Shown: positions 8,577 to 16,598 of the stretch, one piece after another
Position numbering within the stretch: the stretch's first letter is position 1
Layout: each line of letters opens with the position of its first letter
Assembly: GCF_000024865.1 (NCBI RefSeq)
Contig: NC_013595.1
Span: 4,650,001 to 4,714,000 of the forward strand
Source: Streptosporangium roseum DSM 43021
GTDB taxonomy: Bacteria; Actinomycetota; Actinomycetes; Streptosporangiales; Streptosporangiaceae
Length of the DNA: 64,000 nt
Reading direction: 5' to 3'
Translations under genes and position numbers: made by a program
The notes under the pieces: generated by a model
Databases searched by the model: none
What the model saw: only the letters and a program-made list of their open reading frames with translations
Told to the model about the DNA's origin: nothing

Positions 8577-9725
8577 ATGCGCATACTCTTCACTGCCTGG
8601 GCATGGCCGTCACACCTGTACGCGATGGTTCCGGTCGCGTGGGCGTGCCGGGCCGCCGGCCACGAGGTGCTGGTGGCAAGCCAGCCGGAGCTCACCGATG
8701 CGATCTCACGCACCGGCCTGCCCGGCGCGTCGGTCGGCCGCGACGTGGACGCGGTGGCGACCTTCCGGGACATCGCGCTGCCGCCGCCGGGGCGGCAGCC
8801 GGGCGCAGGCGGCCCGCGTGTCCTCGGCCTGCTGACCGCGCTGGCGGAGGCCATGGTCGACGACCTCGTCGAACTCGGCAGGAGCTGGCGCGCCGACCTC
8901 ATCGTGTTCGAGCCCACGGCCTTCGCCGGGCCGCTGGCGGCCGCCGCGCTGGGCATCCCGGCCGTGCGGCACCTGTACGGCACCGACCTCATGAGCGTCG
9001 TCGGACGGTTCCTCCCGGACGCGCTCGGCCCGCTGTCCGGGAAGCTGGGCCTGGACACCGTCGACCCGTTCGGCGTGGCGACCGTGGACCCGTGCCCCGC
9101 CGGGCTTCAGGTGCCCCTCGGCTCCCGGCGGCTGCCGGTGCGCTACGTCCCGTACAACGGCCCGGGCATGCTGCCGCCGGAGCTACCGGCGCCGTCCGGC
9201 CGCCCGCGCGTGTGCGTCACCTGGGGCACCACGCTGAGCCGCGTGGACCCCGGGCTCTTCCTCGCAGGCCAGGCCGTACGGGCGATCAGCGCGCTTGAGG
9301 TGGACGTGGTGGTGGCCGTCACGCCCGGCCAGCGGGCACTGCTCGGCCCGCTGCCGCCCGAGGTGCGCGTCGCCGAATCCGCGCCGCTGCATCTGCTGCT
9401 CCCCACCTGCGACGCCGTGGTCGCCCACGGCGGCGCGGGCACGCTGCTGACCGCCGTGGCACACGGCCTGCCGCAGCTCCTCCTCCCGCGCCTGCCCGAC
9501 CACGTGCGCCACGCGGGCCGGCTCGCCGAGGCGGGGGCCGGCACCGTGCTCGCGGCGCCGGTGGAGGACCCGGCGGCGATCGGCGACCGGCTGGCCGAGC
9601 TGCTGGCCACGCCCGCCTACCGGGCCGCCGCGGAGGAGCTGCGGCAGGAGATGCGCGGCCAGCCGTCGCCGGCGCGGGTCGTGCGCGAGCTCGAACTCCT
9701 CGCGACGGGTGCCGCCCGGCCGTGA
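8577..9725 (+). CDS. GT1-family glycosyltransferase (EryCIII/macrolide GT-like)
   Basis: A 382-residue GT-B fold enzyme of the natural-product glycosyltransferase family. The N-terminus is MRILFTAWAWPSHLYAMVPV, the acceptor-domain pattern seen in EryCIII/DesVII-like enzymes. The C-terminal donor-binding block contains HGGAGTLLTAVAHGLPQLLL followed by PRLPDHVRHAGRLAE. ATG 8577 aligns with family N-termini; an in-frame ATG at 8538 would add an unlikely leader. No deoxysugar biosynthesis gene is visible here, so the donor sugar is either made by genes beyond the left edge or taken from primary metabolism. A DesVIII-type P450-like helper is not seen beside it. Confidence 0.93.
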   Translation: MRILFTAWAWPSHLYAMVPVAWACRAAGHEVLVASQPELTDAISRTGLPGASVGRDVDAVATFRDIALPPPGRQPGAGGPRVLGLLTALAEAMVDDLVELGRSWRADLIVFEPTAFAGPLAAAALGIPAVRHLYGTDLMSVVGRFLPDALGPLSGKLGLDTVDPFGVATVDPCPAGLQVPLGSRRLPVRYVPYNGPGMLPPELPAPSGRPRVCVTWGTTLSRVDPGLFLAGQAVRAISALEVDVVVAVTPGQRALLGPLPPEVRVAESAPLHLLLPTCDAVVAHGGAGTLLTAVAHGLPQLLLPRLPDHVRHAGRLAEAGAGTVLAAPVEDPAAIGDRLAELLATPAYRAAAEELRQEMRGQPSPARVVRELELLATGAARP

Positions 9726-9796
9726 CCGGCACCGGCCGCTGTCGAGCCGTTCACGAGCCACTCTCGATCTTCCGGTGCGAGCCTCTGAACGAGACC

Positions 9797-10080
9797 GGCC
9801 GGGTTGACCTCCTCCCCTCTTCGAGGGGAGGGGATTCCCACGGACGCCCGTGAGACTTCCTGCTTCACCGCCGGTCGCCCGCCAGGAGGGAGTCTCCGTT
9901 GAGGTCTTACACCGGCTCCACAGGCGTTTCACCTCTCCGCCGGCCCGGCGGCGAGGGTATCGCCGATCACGCGAGCAGCGGCTTGGCCATCGCCGCTGCC
10001 GGACACGTTGCCGAATCGCGCCCCGCCGCGCCGGGTTTCCCCCCCCCGCCCGAGGGCGGGGGTATCCACGCTCAAGGAGA
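9797..10080 (+). mobile_element. Non-coding remnant resembling an IS200/IS605 (TnpB) end or guide-RNA scaffold
   Basis: This 359-base gap contains two strong hairpins. The first is CCTCCCCTC / GAGGGGAGG around a TTC loop at 9811-9831. The second is a CCCCGCCC / GGGCGGGG hairpin within about 10041-10064. The first is preceded by GTTGACCT and followed by GATTCCCACGG and CTTCCTGCTTCACC; further on are ACACCGGCTCCACAGGCGTTTCACC and AGCAGCGGCTTGGCCATCG. From memory this order resembles the structured right end (reRNA scaffold) of TnpB-type elements in actinomycetes. No tnpB or tnpA reading frame is present. The second hairpin ends just before the Shine-Dalgarno of the next gene. The assignment is inference. 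Confidence 0.4.
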
Positions 10081-10084
10081 TTTG

Positions 10085-11116
10085 ATGAACTCCTCTCCCA
10101 ACTTCGAACACGAATCCTTCGCGCAGCGGCATCGCGGGGGAATGCTGCTCGAGAGGCACGGCCTCGACCTTTACCTGCATCCCTTCCTGGGATTCACCCT
10201 CGCTCCGGGCCACCGTTCGGCCGTGCTCAACACCGACGAGGAGGGCTTCCGCCTCTCCGACTCGCCGTTCGGCACGGTCGACAGCGCCACCTGGCTCTCC
10301 GCCGACGGAGGCGGCCTCGTGCTCGGCAACTCGGTGGCCATCGGCCTCGCGGCCAGCTCCGACAGCGCCACCCCGGCGTCGCGTCTCGCTTTCCTGACCG
10401 GGGTCCGGCAGCTCAACCTGGGGCTCTGCGCGGCCGTCTCCCTCCAGGAGCTGGTCGCCGCCATGCCTTTCCTGCACGCCGCGTCCACCGTGGTGATCAT
10501 TGGCGGGGGGCCCGACTTCGTCAATCTGGTGGGGTCGCTGACCCCGGACACCCTGTTCGGCACCGTGTCCTACGAGCGCACGTTCGCCGAGCTGGGGGAG
10601 ATCCCGCTGTTCGACCTCGCGACGCTCGCCTCGGGCAAGTCCCTCCCCGACCTCGAGGCCTACCGCCGCACGCACCGGAAACCCGCCGCATGGGACCTCG
10701 CCGACACCCTGCCCCGGATGGAGGAGGCCGCCCGCAGGCGCCTGCGGGACCTCGCGTTCCTGTCCCGGGCGGCGGGCGAGGGGACCCGGATCCTCTTCTG
10801 CCTCCAGCCGTTCGCGAGCTCCCGCACGCGCGCGATCACCCCGGAGGAGAGGGAGCGCTACGACTTCGACGCCCCCGTTTTCGGCATCCTGCACAGCGCC
10901 ATCGAGAGGAACTGGGACGCCTACGCCGACCGGCTCGCCGAGGGCTGCGCCGGCCTGGGGGTGTCCTTCCTGAATCTGGCCGCGGACCGGTTCACGGGAG
11001 ACTCCTTCGCCGACACCGTGCACTTCACGGACGGAGGCAACCTGCAGGCCGCGGAGATGATCCACCAGGCTCTCGCGGGGGCGCCGGCCGCCGGGAGCGT
11101 GCCGCGCCCGCTGTGA
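10085..11116 (+). CDS. SGNH/GDSL-hydrolase-like protein upstream of the ACP
   Basis: A 343-residue cytosolic protein whose motif order fits an SGNH hydrolase. Block I-like LVLGNSVAIG places a Ser where GDS is usual (the Asp is Asn). A block III-like GGPDFVNL sits where GxND is usual. A C-terminal DTVHFTDGGN supplies the Asp and His of block V (DxxHxT). ATG 10085 follows AAGGAGA. Other than that I do not recognise the exact family. It lies 119 bases upstream of the ACP gene and on the same strand as the ACP/KS/CLF operon. This suggests acyl transfer, thioester release or an editing role on the polyketide chain, which is inference. Confidence 0.75.
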   Translation: MNSSPNFEHESFAQRHRGGMLLERHGLDLYLHPFLGFTLAPGHRSAVLNTDEEGFRLSDSPFGTVDSATWLSADGGGLVLGNSVAIGLAASSDSATPASRLAFLTGVRQLNLGLCAAVSLQELVAAMPFLHAASTVVIIGGGPDFVNLVGSLTPDTLFGTVSYERTFAELGEIPLFDLATLASGKSLPDLEAYRRTHRKPAAWDLADTLPRMEEAARRRLRDLAFLSRAAGEGTRILFCLQPFASSRTRAITPEERERYDFDAPVFGILHSAIERNWDAYADRLAEGCAGLGVSFLNLAADRFTGDSFADTVHFTDGGNLQAAEMIHQALAGAPAAGSVPRPL

Positions 11117-11235
11117 GAGCCGCCGCTCCGTCGGAGCCCGTCGATCGGCGGCCGCTCGATCGCCCAGACGGCACGGCACGAGTCAGATCCGAGTCGCGCC
11201 TCCTCGAAGTCGCACCTCCTCGAAAAGGAAGAACA

Positions 11236-11511
11236 ATGTCCCAAGCGGCAACGACCCGGTACGAGCGGCTCCAGCAGCTGCGCGACATCCTCACCGACGT
11301 TCTCGACCTCGAACCAGGCGAGCTCACGGAGACCAGCAATTTCGTGAACGACCACGGCGCCGACTCGTTGCTGGCCATCGACATCATCGCCAGCATCGAG
11401 CGGGACATGGGCGTGCACATCCCCAGCGAGGCCCTCCCCGAGATGATCAACCTGAACGCCGTCCTCGGCCTCGTGACGCGCTACGCGAAAGAGGCGGACC
11501 TCGATGCCTGA
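11236..11511 (+). CDS. Acyl carrier protein of the type II PKS
   Basis: A 91-residue ACP. Ser44 in HGADSLLAIDI is the 4'-phosphopantetheine site; the DSL core is intact, and the flanking GADSLL differs from the GYDSL common in aromatic PKS ACPs. The four-helix pattern is clear, with acidic helix II AIDIIASIERDMGVHIP. ATG 11236 follows AAGGAAGAACA. The stop overlaps the KS start by eight bases (ATG 11504, TGA 11509-11511), so translation is coupled. It carries the growing chain between KS/CLF and tailoring enzymes. Confidence 0.96.
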   Translation: MSQAATTRYERLQQLRDILTDVLDLEPGELTETSNFVNDHGADSLLAIDIIASIERDMGVHIPSEALPEMINLNAVLGLVTRYAKEADLDA

Positions 11512-12727
11512 AGGGGCCCCGCGCCGCGTGGTGGTGACCGGGCTGGGGGCGGTGAGCAGCCTCGGCACGGGAGCCCGTACCTTCGCCAAGGCCATCCGCG
11601 AGGGGCGCAGCGGCGTGTCGCCCATCCGGAGCTTCGACGCCAGCGGGTTCCCCTACACCTTCGCGGGCGAGGTGCACGACTTCGAGCCGGAGCGGCTGCT
11701 GCGCAGGCTGCGCGTCGACGAGTGGGGGCGCAGCAGCCTCTTCGCCGCCTCGGCCGCGCGGCTGGCGCTGATGGACGCCGACATCGACCCCGGCCAGGTC
11801 GCGGCCGCCCGCGCCGGCTCCGCGATGGGGACCACCCTCGGCGAGTCGGCGGTCATCGAGGCGCTCACGAGCCAGTGGGTCCACGGAGGCCTGAAGGATC
11901 TCGACCCGGCGCTGGTGCGCCAGGCCCCGGCCGGCCGGATCGCCACGGCGGTCAACGCGGAGCTCGGGCTCACCGGAGAGGCCCACACCATCGCGACAGC
12001 CTGCTCGGCGAGCAACTACACGCTGGGCTACGCCTACGACATGGTCCGGACCGGAGAGGCCGAGTTCATGATCAGCGGCGGGGCCGACTCCGTCAACCGG
12101 TGGGAGCACGCCGGCTTCTACCGGCTCGGCGCCCTGGCCGAGTCGGTGTGCCGGCCCTTCGACACCCACCGCTCGGGAATCCTGACCGCCGAAGGCGGTG
12201 TGGCGCTGTTCCTGGAGCCGCTGGAGGGCGCGGTGGCCCGCGGGGCGCGGATCTACGCCGAGGTGCTCGGATACGGCGTCAACTGCGACGCCAAGCACCC
12301 GGTCGCGCCCGACCCGACCAGCATCGCCGAGTGCATCCGAGCCGCACACCGCAACGCCGGCGTGCGCCCGGAGGACATCGACTACATCTGCGCGCACGGC
12401 ACGGGGACCCCGACCAACGACGCCACCGAGGTCAAGGCGGTGCGGGAGGTGTTCGGTGACGAGCTGCCGCCGATCAGCTCGATAAAATCCATGATCGGCC
12501 ACACGATGGGCGCCGCCAGCGGCTTCGGCGCGCTGATCTGCTGCATGGCGCTGCACGACGGCTTCCTGCCGCCCACGGCCAACGTGACGGAGACCGATCC
12601 GGCGCTGGGCCCTGGCGTGGACTGCGTCCCGGGCACGGGACGCGCGGCGTCGCCGCGGATCGTGCAGAACCACGGGTTCGCCTTCGGCGGCAACAACGCG
12701 ATCACGATCCTGGGGAGAGCCGCGTGA
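11504..12727 (+). CDS. Ketosynthase (KS-alpha), atypical type II PKS
   Basis: A 407-residue beta-ketoacyl synthase with an intact Cys-His-His triad: Cys167 in IATACSASN, His298 in CAHGTGTPTND and His333 in SMIGHTMGAAS. It ends with the FGGNN loop. The nucleophile context is TACSASN, not the VSTGCTSG context of classical aromatic KS-alpha proteins. It therefore looks closer to FabF-like, highly-reducing or otherwise divergent type II enzymes. It overlaps the ACP gene by 8 bases and the CLF gene by 4, giving a tightly coupled minimal PKS. It performs decarboxylative Claisen condensation of malonyl-ACP. Chain length and starter cannot be read from sequence. Confidence 0.95.
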   Translation: MPEGAPRRVVVTGLGAVSSLGTGARTFAKAIREGRSGVSPIRSFDASGFPYTFAGEVHDFEPERLLRRLRVDEWGRSSLFAASAARLALMDADIDPGQVAAARAGSAMGTTLGESAVIEALTSQWVHGGLKDLDPALVRQAPAGRIATAVNAELGLTGEAHTIATACSASNYTLGYAYDMVRTGEAEFMISGGADSVNRWEHAGFYRLGALAESVCRPFDTHRSGILTAEGGVALFLEPLEGAVARGARIYAEVLGYGVNCDAKHPVAPDPTSIAECIRAAHRNAGVRPEDIDYICAHGTGTPTNDATEVKAVREVFGDELPPISSIKSMIGHTMGAASGFGALICCMALHDGFLPPTANVTETDPALGPGVDCVPGTGRAASPRIVQNHGFAFGGNNAITILGRAA

Positions 12728-13833
12728 CGACCATGACGACCGTCGCCCCGCTCGTGATCACCGGCTGCGGGGTGGTCTCTCCCGCGGGTGTCGGCCTGGA
12801 GCCGCTCGCCGGCGCGATGAGCGGGGGCGGGTGCGAGGAGGCCGATCTGGAGGCGATCGGCGGGGAGTTCCCGCCCATGCCGCTGGCCGCGACGCCGGAC
12901 CTCCGGCCGGAGGAGTACCTGGGCAGGAAGGGGATCCGGTCCCTGGACCGGACCACGCAGCTGGCTCTGGTGGCGAGCAACCGGGCGCTGGCGGGGCTCG
13001 GCGCGCCGCTGGCGGACCAGGACCGCGCGCGGACCGGCGTGGTGATCGGGACCAGTACGGGCAGCATCCGCAGCTCCAGCGAGTTCTCGCGCGAGACGCT
13101 CGTGCGGGAGAAGCCGTATCTGGTGCGGGCCAGCTTCTTCCCCAACTCGGTGATGAACTTCTGCGCGAGCCAGATCGCGATCTGGAACGCGCTCCGCGGC
13201 GTGAACGCGACGATCGCCGACGGCCGGGTGTCGGGTCTGGCCGCGGTCCGGTACGCCCGCAACGCGATCGTCCAGGGTCACGTCGACCGCGCCCTGGTCG
13301 GCGCGGTGGAGGAGCTGTGCCCCCAGTCCGCATGGGCCTGGTACCTGTCGGGCGCGCTCACGCCGGCCGCGGCCGTCGGCGAGGGAGCCGCGGTGTTCGT
13401 CGTCGAGACGTCCGAGGGTGCCGCCGCGGCCGGCCGGGCGCCGCTGGCCGAGCTGCTCGCCTGCGAGGTCGGCACCCTGGGCATGTCCGATGTGCGCCGC
13501 GGCCTGGCCGTGTGCGTCGAGCGCGCCCTGCGGCGCAGCGGCGTGCCCGGTGAGGCGGTCACCGCGGTCTCGTTGAGCGCGACCGGCCTGCGCGGCCTGG
13601 GAGCGGCCGAGGAGGACGGCGTCCGCGGCGCCCTGGGCGCCCTGCCGCCCCACCAGATCAGGACCGCCGCTCTGATGGGCGAGAGCTTCAGCGCGAGCGG
13701 CGCTCTGCAGATCGCCGGGCTGCTCGCGGGGTGGCGGGCCAACGGCGCCGCCATGGGCCCCGTGGCCCTGGTGACCTCCGTCGGGGACGACGGCAACGTC
13801 GGCTGCCTGGTGGTGCGCCGCCCCGCTCTCTGA
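12724..13833 (+). CDS. Chain-length-factor-like ketosynthase (KS-beta), Cys lost
   Basis: A 369-residue KS-fold protein, shorter than its partner. The nucleophile region reads TIADGRVSGLAAV, so the active-site Cys appears replaced (Gly by my alignment). The HGTGT histidine loop is missing (LSATGLRGLG). This is the expected pattern for a chain-length factor that dimerises with the KS. The start GTG 12724 overlaps the KS stop as GTGA; an ATG at 12733 is an alternative. It uses neither the Gln-substituted Cys loop of classical aromatic CLFs nor an intact KS site. It probably sets chain length with the upstream KS. Confidence 0.9.
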   Translation: MTTMTTVAPLVITGCGVVSPAGVGLEPLAGAMSGGGCEEADLEAIGGEFPPMPLAATPDLRPEEYLGRKGIRSLDRTTQLALVASNRALAGLGAPLADQDRARTGVVIGTSTGSIRSSSEFSRETLVREKPYLVRASFFPNSVMNFCASQIAIWNALRGVNATIADGRVSGLAAVRYARNAIVQGHVDRALVGAVEELCPQSAWAWYLSGALTPAAAVGEGAAVFVVETSEGAAAAGRAPLAELLACEVGTLGMSDVRRGLAVCVERALRRSGVPGEAVTAVSLSATGLRGLGAAEEDGVRGALGALPPHQIRTAALMGESFSASGALQIAGLLAGWRANGAAMGPVALVTSVGDDGNVGCLVVRRPAL

Positions 13834-13898
13834 CGGGTCCTTCCCCGAGAGCCGATCGCCGGCGGCGCACCCGGTCACGCCCGACGCCGGAGGGTTTC

Positions 13899-13924
13899 TC
13901 GCCGATCACATGAGTGATCGGCGA
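13899..13924. terminator. Hairpin downstream of CLF gene
   Basis: Arms TCGCCGATCAC (13899-13909) and its exact complement (13914-13924) enclose an ATGA loop, 66 bases after the CLF stop. It could be a terminator, or an operator given its perfect dyad; there is no T-run. Confidence 0.6.
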
Positions 13925-14765
13925 ATCGGCTACGGAAGCCATGCGTAGCGGTACGTACACCGTCAACCGGCGCCGCACGGATGGGCCGGCCCCGGCCACT
14001 ACCCACCCTCGCCGTGCTTTTGACCTTCTACTCGTACGGCGCCGCCCGGATGGACACCCCTGAGGCGGAGTGGAGGTGAACGCGGGCCGCTACCGCCGCC
14101 CGCCATCGGCGGAACCCGTACATCACATCCGTGGACGCAACCTCGGGCAATGCCGCCGACGGCGTGGAACGCGGGCGACCACGAGGCGGTGACTGTCCGA
14201 ATCGCCGCTGTCACGCCACGCTCCGGTGCTTTTACGCAAAAACCTTGTTCGGTGGCGCACACGCGTCCGTAAGACCAAAACAATGGTTCACGACCCGGGC
14301 GGCATTTCGCGGCGCCGGGATAGGCGAACCCGCCGGCGGCCGGGTCTCCGCGGTGTCTCCCGCGCCTGATACGGCGTCCGGCGGACCGGGAAAAGGCCGC
14401 GTGAGCCTCCGCCGCCATCGGGGCGGCGCCGTACCCGCGGAGGGCCGGTAATGGCCCCGGGAGCCGGAATGCGTCCGATCTCCGTGCCTGCGGATTCAAT
14501 GCGCGGAACCAGGGCATGTGATGTATACGATCCTGCTGTCCAGGTGTGGCGTACGGCATTATGTGTGTGCCGAAAACAGCCGTTCGGGCCGCTGGCAAAG
14601 GTCGGGTCGTGCATACACGGCGAGGCGAGGTGAGCGTGGCTGTTAAAACAGATCACCCCGTTCGATATCCGCTCGTACATAACCTGTTCTCGCGGTGTCA
14701 TCCGTTGTCACGATATTGATCCGGCAGAACACTATTTGTATAACGGCCGCCAAGGAAGGTGGCGG

Positions 14766-14807
14766 TTGACTAATGATGTTACCGATAGTAAATATGAGAT
14801 ATATCTC
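14766..14807 (+). promoter_or_regulatory. Promoter-like block with 12-bp palindrome
   Basis: TTGACT at 14766-14771 is followed after 17 bases by TAAATA, in an AT-rich stretch. Immediately downstream lies the perfect palindrome GAGATATATCTC (14796-14807). The block is about 150 bases upstream of the FAD monooxygenase start and could drive the 14960-20163 operon under repressor control. The -10 match is weak, so this is inference. Confidence 0.4.
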
Positions 14808-14959
14808 GATGGGCCCGGTGCTCATCGCGAGTTCACGTTGCCCACCGACCCACCCGCTCGGGGCGGCGGTACCCGGGGCGCCGCCACGTCTCGTAGAACC
14901 GCGCCGAGCCGACCCCGCGGCACAGCCGCGTCAGCCGAGGCGGTAAGGAAGGTGCTCGA

Positions 14960-16318
14960 ATGTCCGAACACGCACTTCACGTTGTGATCATCGGGGCCGG
15001 TCTGGGCGGTGCGAGCCTGGCGCACGGGCTCAAAAGGGCCGGCATCAGCGTGGCCGTCTATGAGCGGGAACCGGCCCGGCGTGACGGCTCCTTCGGTTTC
15101 CGTGTCGCGATCGGGCCGGGCGGCAGCCGCGCGCTGCGCGATGTCCTCCCTCCTGACCTCTACGAGACCTTCGTCGCGACGTGCGCCAAGCCGCCGCGGC
15201 ACCTGACGATCTACTCGGAAGGGCTTGACGAGCTGTTCACCACCAGCCTGCCGGTGGCAGGACGGGAGGGCGCGGACGCCGCTGTGAACATGAAGTCGGC
15301 AAGCCTCATGACGCTGCGGCAACTGCTGCTCACCGGGATCGAGGACGTCGTCCGGTTCGGAAAGGAGTTCACCCGTTACGAGCGGCGGCCGGACGGCCGG
15401 ATAACCGCGTTCTTCGCGGACGGCACCTCCGCGGTCGGTGACGTGCTGGTCGGCGCCGACGGCCCGCATTCCCAGGTACGGCACCAGTACCTGCCCCAGG
15501 CCGACGTCCGGGACTGCGGTCTCGTCGCCGCGTACGGGCAGGTGGACCTTGGCGAGGCGGCCCGGCTGCTGCCCTGGGAGAAGATGCTCCGGGGGATATC
15601 GCTGGTGCGCAGCCGCCAGGGGCTGTCCTTCATCGCCCAGCCCATGGAGTTCCGGTGGGACAGCGAGGGCGAGTTGAAAAGCCACATCGGCAACGTCGAC
15701 GCGGCCCTCATCAAGACCTGGCCCGGCATGCAGTACGACAACACCCGGGATCACCTCATGTGGGGCCTCATGAGCTCATCGCGCCTGTTCCGGACCGAGC
15801 CGGAGGCGCTGTGCGGGACCAGGGTGGTCGACGCCGTCGCGGACATGACCAGGCGGTGGGATCCGGCCCTGCACGCGCTGGTCAACATGACGGACCCGGC
15901 CACGGTCGCGGCGACCCGGGCCGTCGTGTCACGTCCGGTCGGCCGGCTGGAGGCGACCAAGGTCACCCTGCTCGGCGACGCCGGCCACGTCAGGTTCCCC
16001 GACTCGGGGGCGGGGGCGAACGCGACGCTCCGCGCGGCCGGGCTGCTGTGCCGCCTGCTCACCGGGGCCGTGACGGATCAGTGGCCGATCGTCGCGGCCA
16101 TCCGCGACTACGAGGCGCAGGTGCGCGGATCCGGTTTCGGAGCCGGCCGCTCATACTGGAAGTGCCTGAACCGCAAGATCCGGATGAACAGGCCGGTCAT
16201 CGGCCCGGTGCTCGCCGCGGGCACCCGCACCCGCCTGCGCGTGGCCAATCAGGTCCCGAGCCTGAAGAGGCGCGTGGCCGGCGAGTTCAGCTGGGTGCAG
16301 GGCGGGAGCGCGGCCTGA
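14960..16318 (+). CDS. FAD-dependent monooxygenase/oxidoreductase
   Basis: A 452-residue flavoprotein of the PHBH superfamily. The N-terminal FAD loop is VVIIGAGLGGASLAHGL with a VYERE acidic end to strand 2; the DG motif region is VLVGADGPHSQVR, and the C-terminal GD motif is LLGDAGHVRFPDSGAGAN. It resembles single-domain FAD oxidoreductases such as those hydroxylating fused-ring metabolites, and lacks the thioredoxin-like tail of the monooxygenase at 4075-5670. GGTAAGGAAGG lies upstream of ATG 14960. It leads the strand that continues with the acetyl-CoA carboxylase genes. A tailoring hydroxylation is likely. Confidence 0.92.
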   Translation: MSEHALHVVIIGAGLGGASLAHGLKRAGISVAVYEREPARRDGSFGFRVAIGPGGSRALRDVLPPDLYETFVATCAKPPRHLTIYSEGLDELFTTSLPVAGREGADAAVNMKSASLMTLRQLLLTGIEDVVRFGKEFTRYERRPDGRITAFFADGTSAVGDVLVGADGPHSQVRHQYLPQADVRDCGLVAAYGQVDLGEAARLLPWEKMLRGISLVRSRQGLSFIAQPMEFRWDSEGELKSHIGNVDAALIKTWPGMQYDNTRDHLMWGLMSSSRLFRTEPEALCGTRVVDAVADMTRRWDPALHALVNMTDPATVAATRAVVSRPVGRLEATKVTLLGDAGHVRFPDSGAGANATLRAAGLLCRLLTGAVTDQWPIVAAIRDYEAQVRGSGFGAGRSYWKCLNRKIRMNRPVIGPVLAAGTRTRLRVANQVPSLKRRVAGEFSWVQGGSAA

Positions 16319-16598
16319 TCGCGCGGCTCCCCGCAGGGCCGTGGCCCCAGCAGTGCCGCGAGGCGCCCTCGAGCGGCTTGAGAGCGCATGAGACCCCCCA
16401 GGCCCGGGGCCGGTCCCCGCCCCGCCGCCGGGGTCCGAACGCCGTCGCCGTACCCGGGGGCGGCCGTGACCGGACCGGCGACGGCGCTCACCGGCCCGGC
16501 CGCGGGCGCCCGGGGACGAGCCCTGCGGGGAAGGTTCAGCCGCCTTCCAGCGGTCGTTGAGCCGATGCTGTCAGCCTGCCGGGGTGAGCGTCCGAACA

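Larger units (their letters stand above)
13834..14959. other. 1.1-kb gap between CLF gene and FAD monooxygenase gene
   Basis: No open frame here has a recognisable domain or a convincing ribosome site. The gap holds a long hairpin at 13899-13924, GC-poor patches near 14220-14310 and 14640-14830, and a promoter/operator-like block at 14766-14807. The low GC of these patches against the surroundings suggests either a large regulatory region or a decayed insertion. Confidence 0.6.

Noticed and set aside
14131..14701. Small ORFs in the CLF-FMO gap
   Set aside because: No ribosome sites, no recognisable domains and poor codon pattern.
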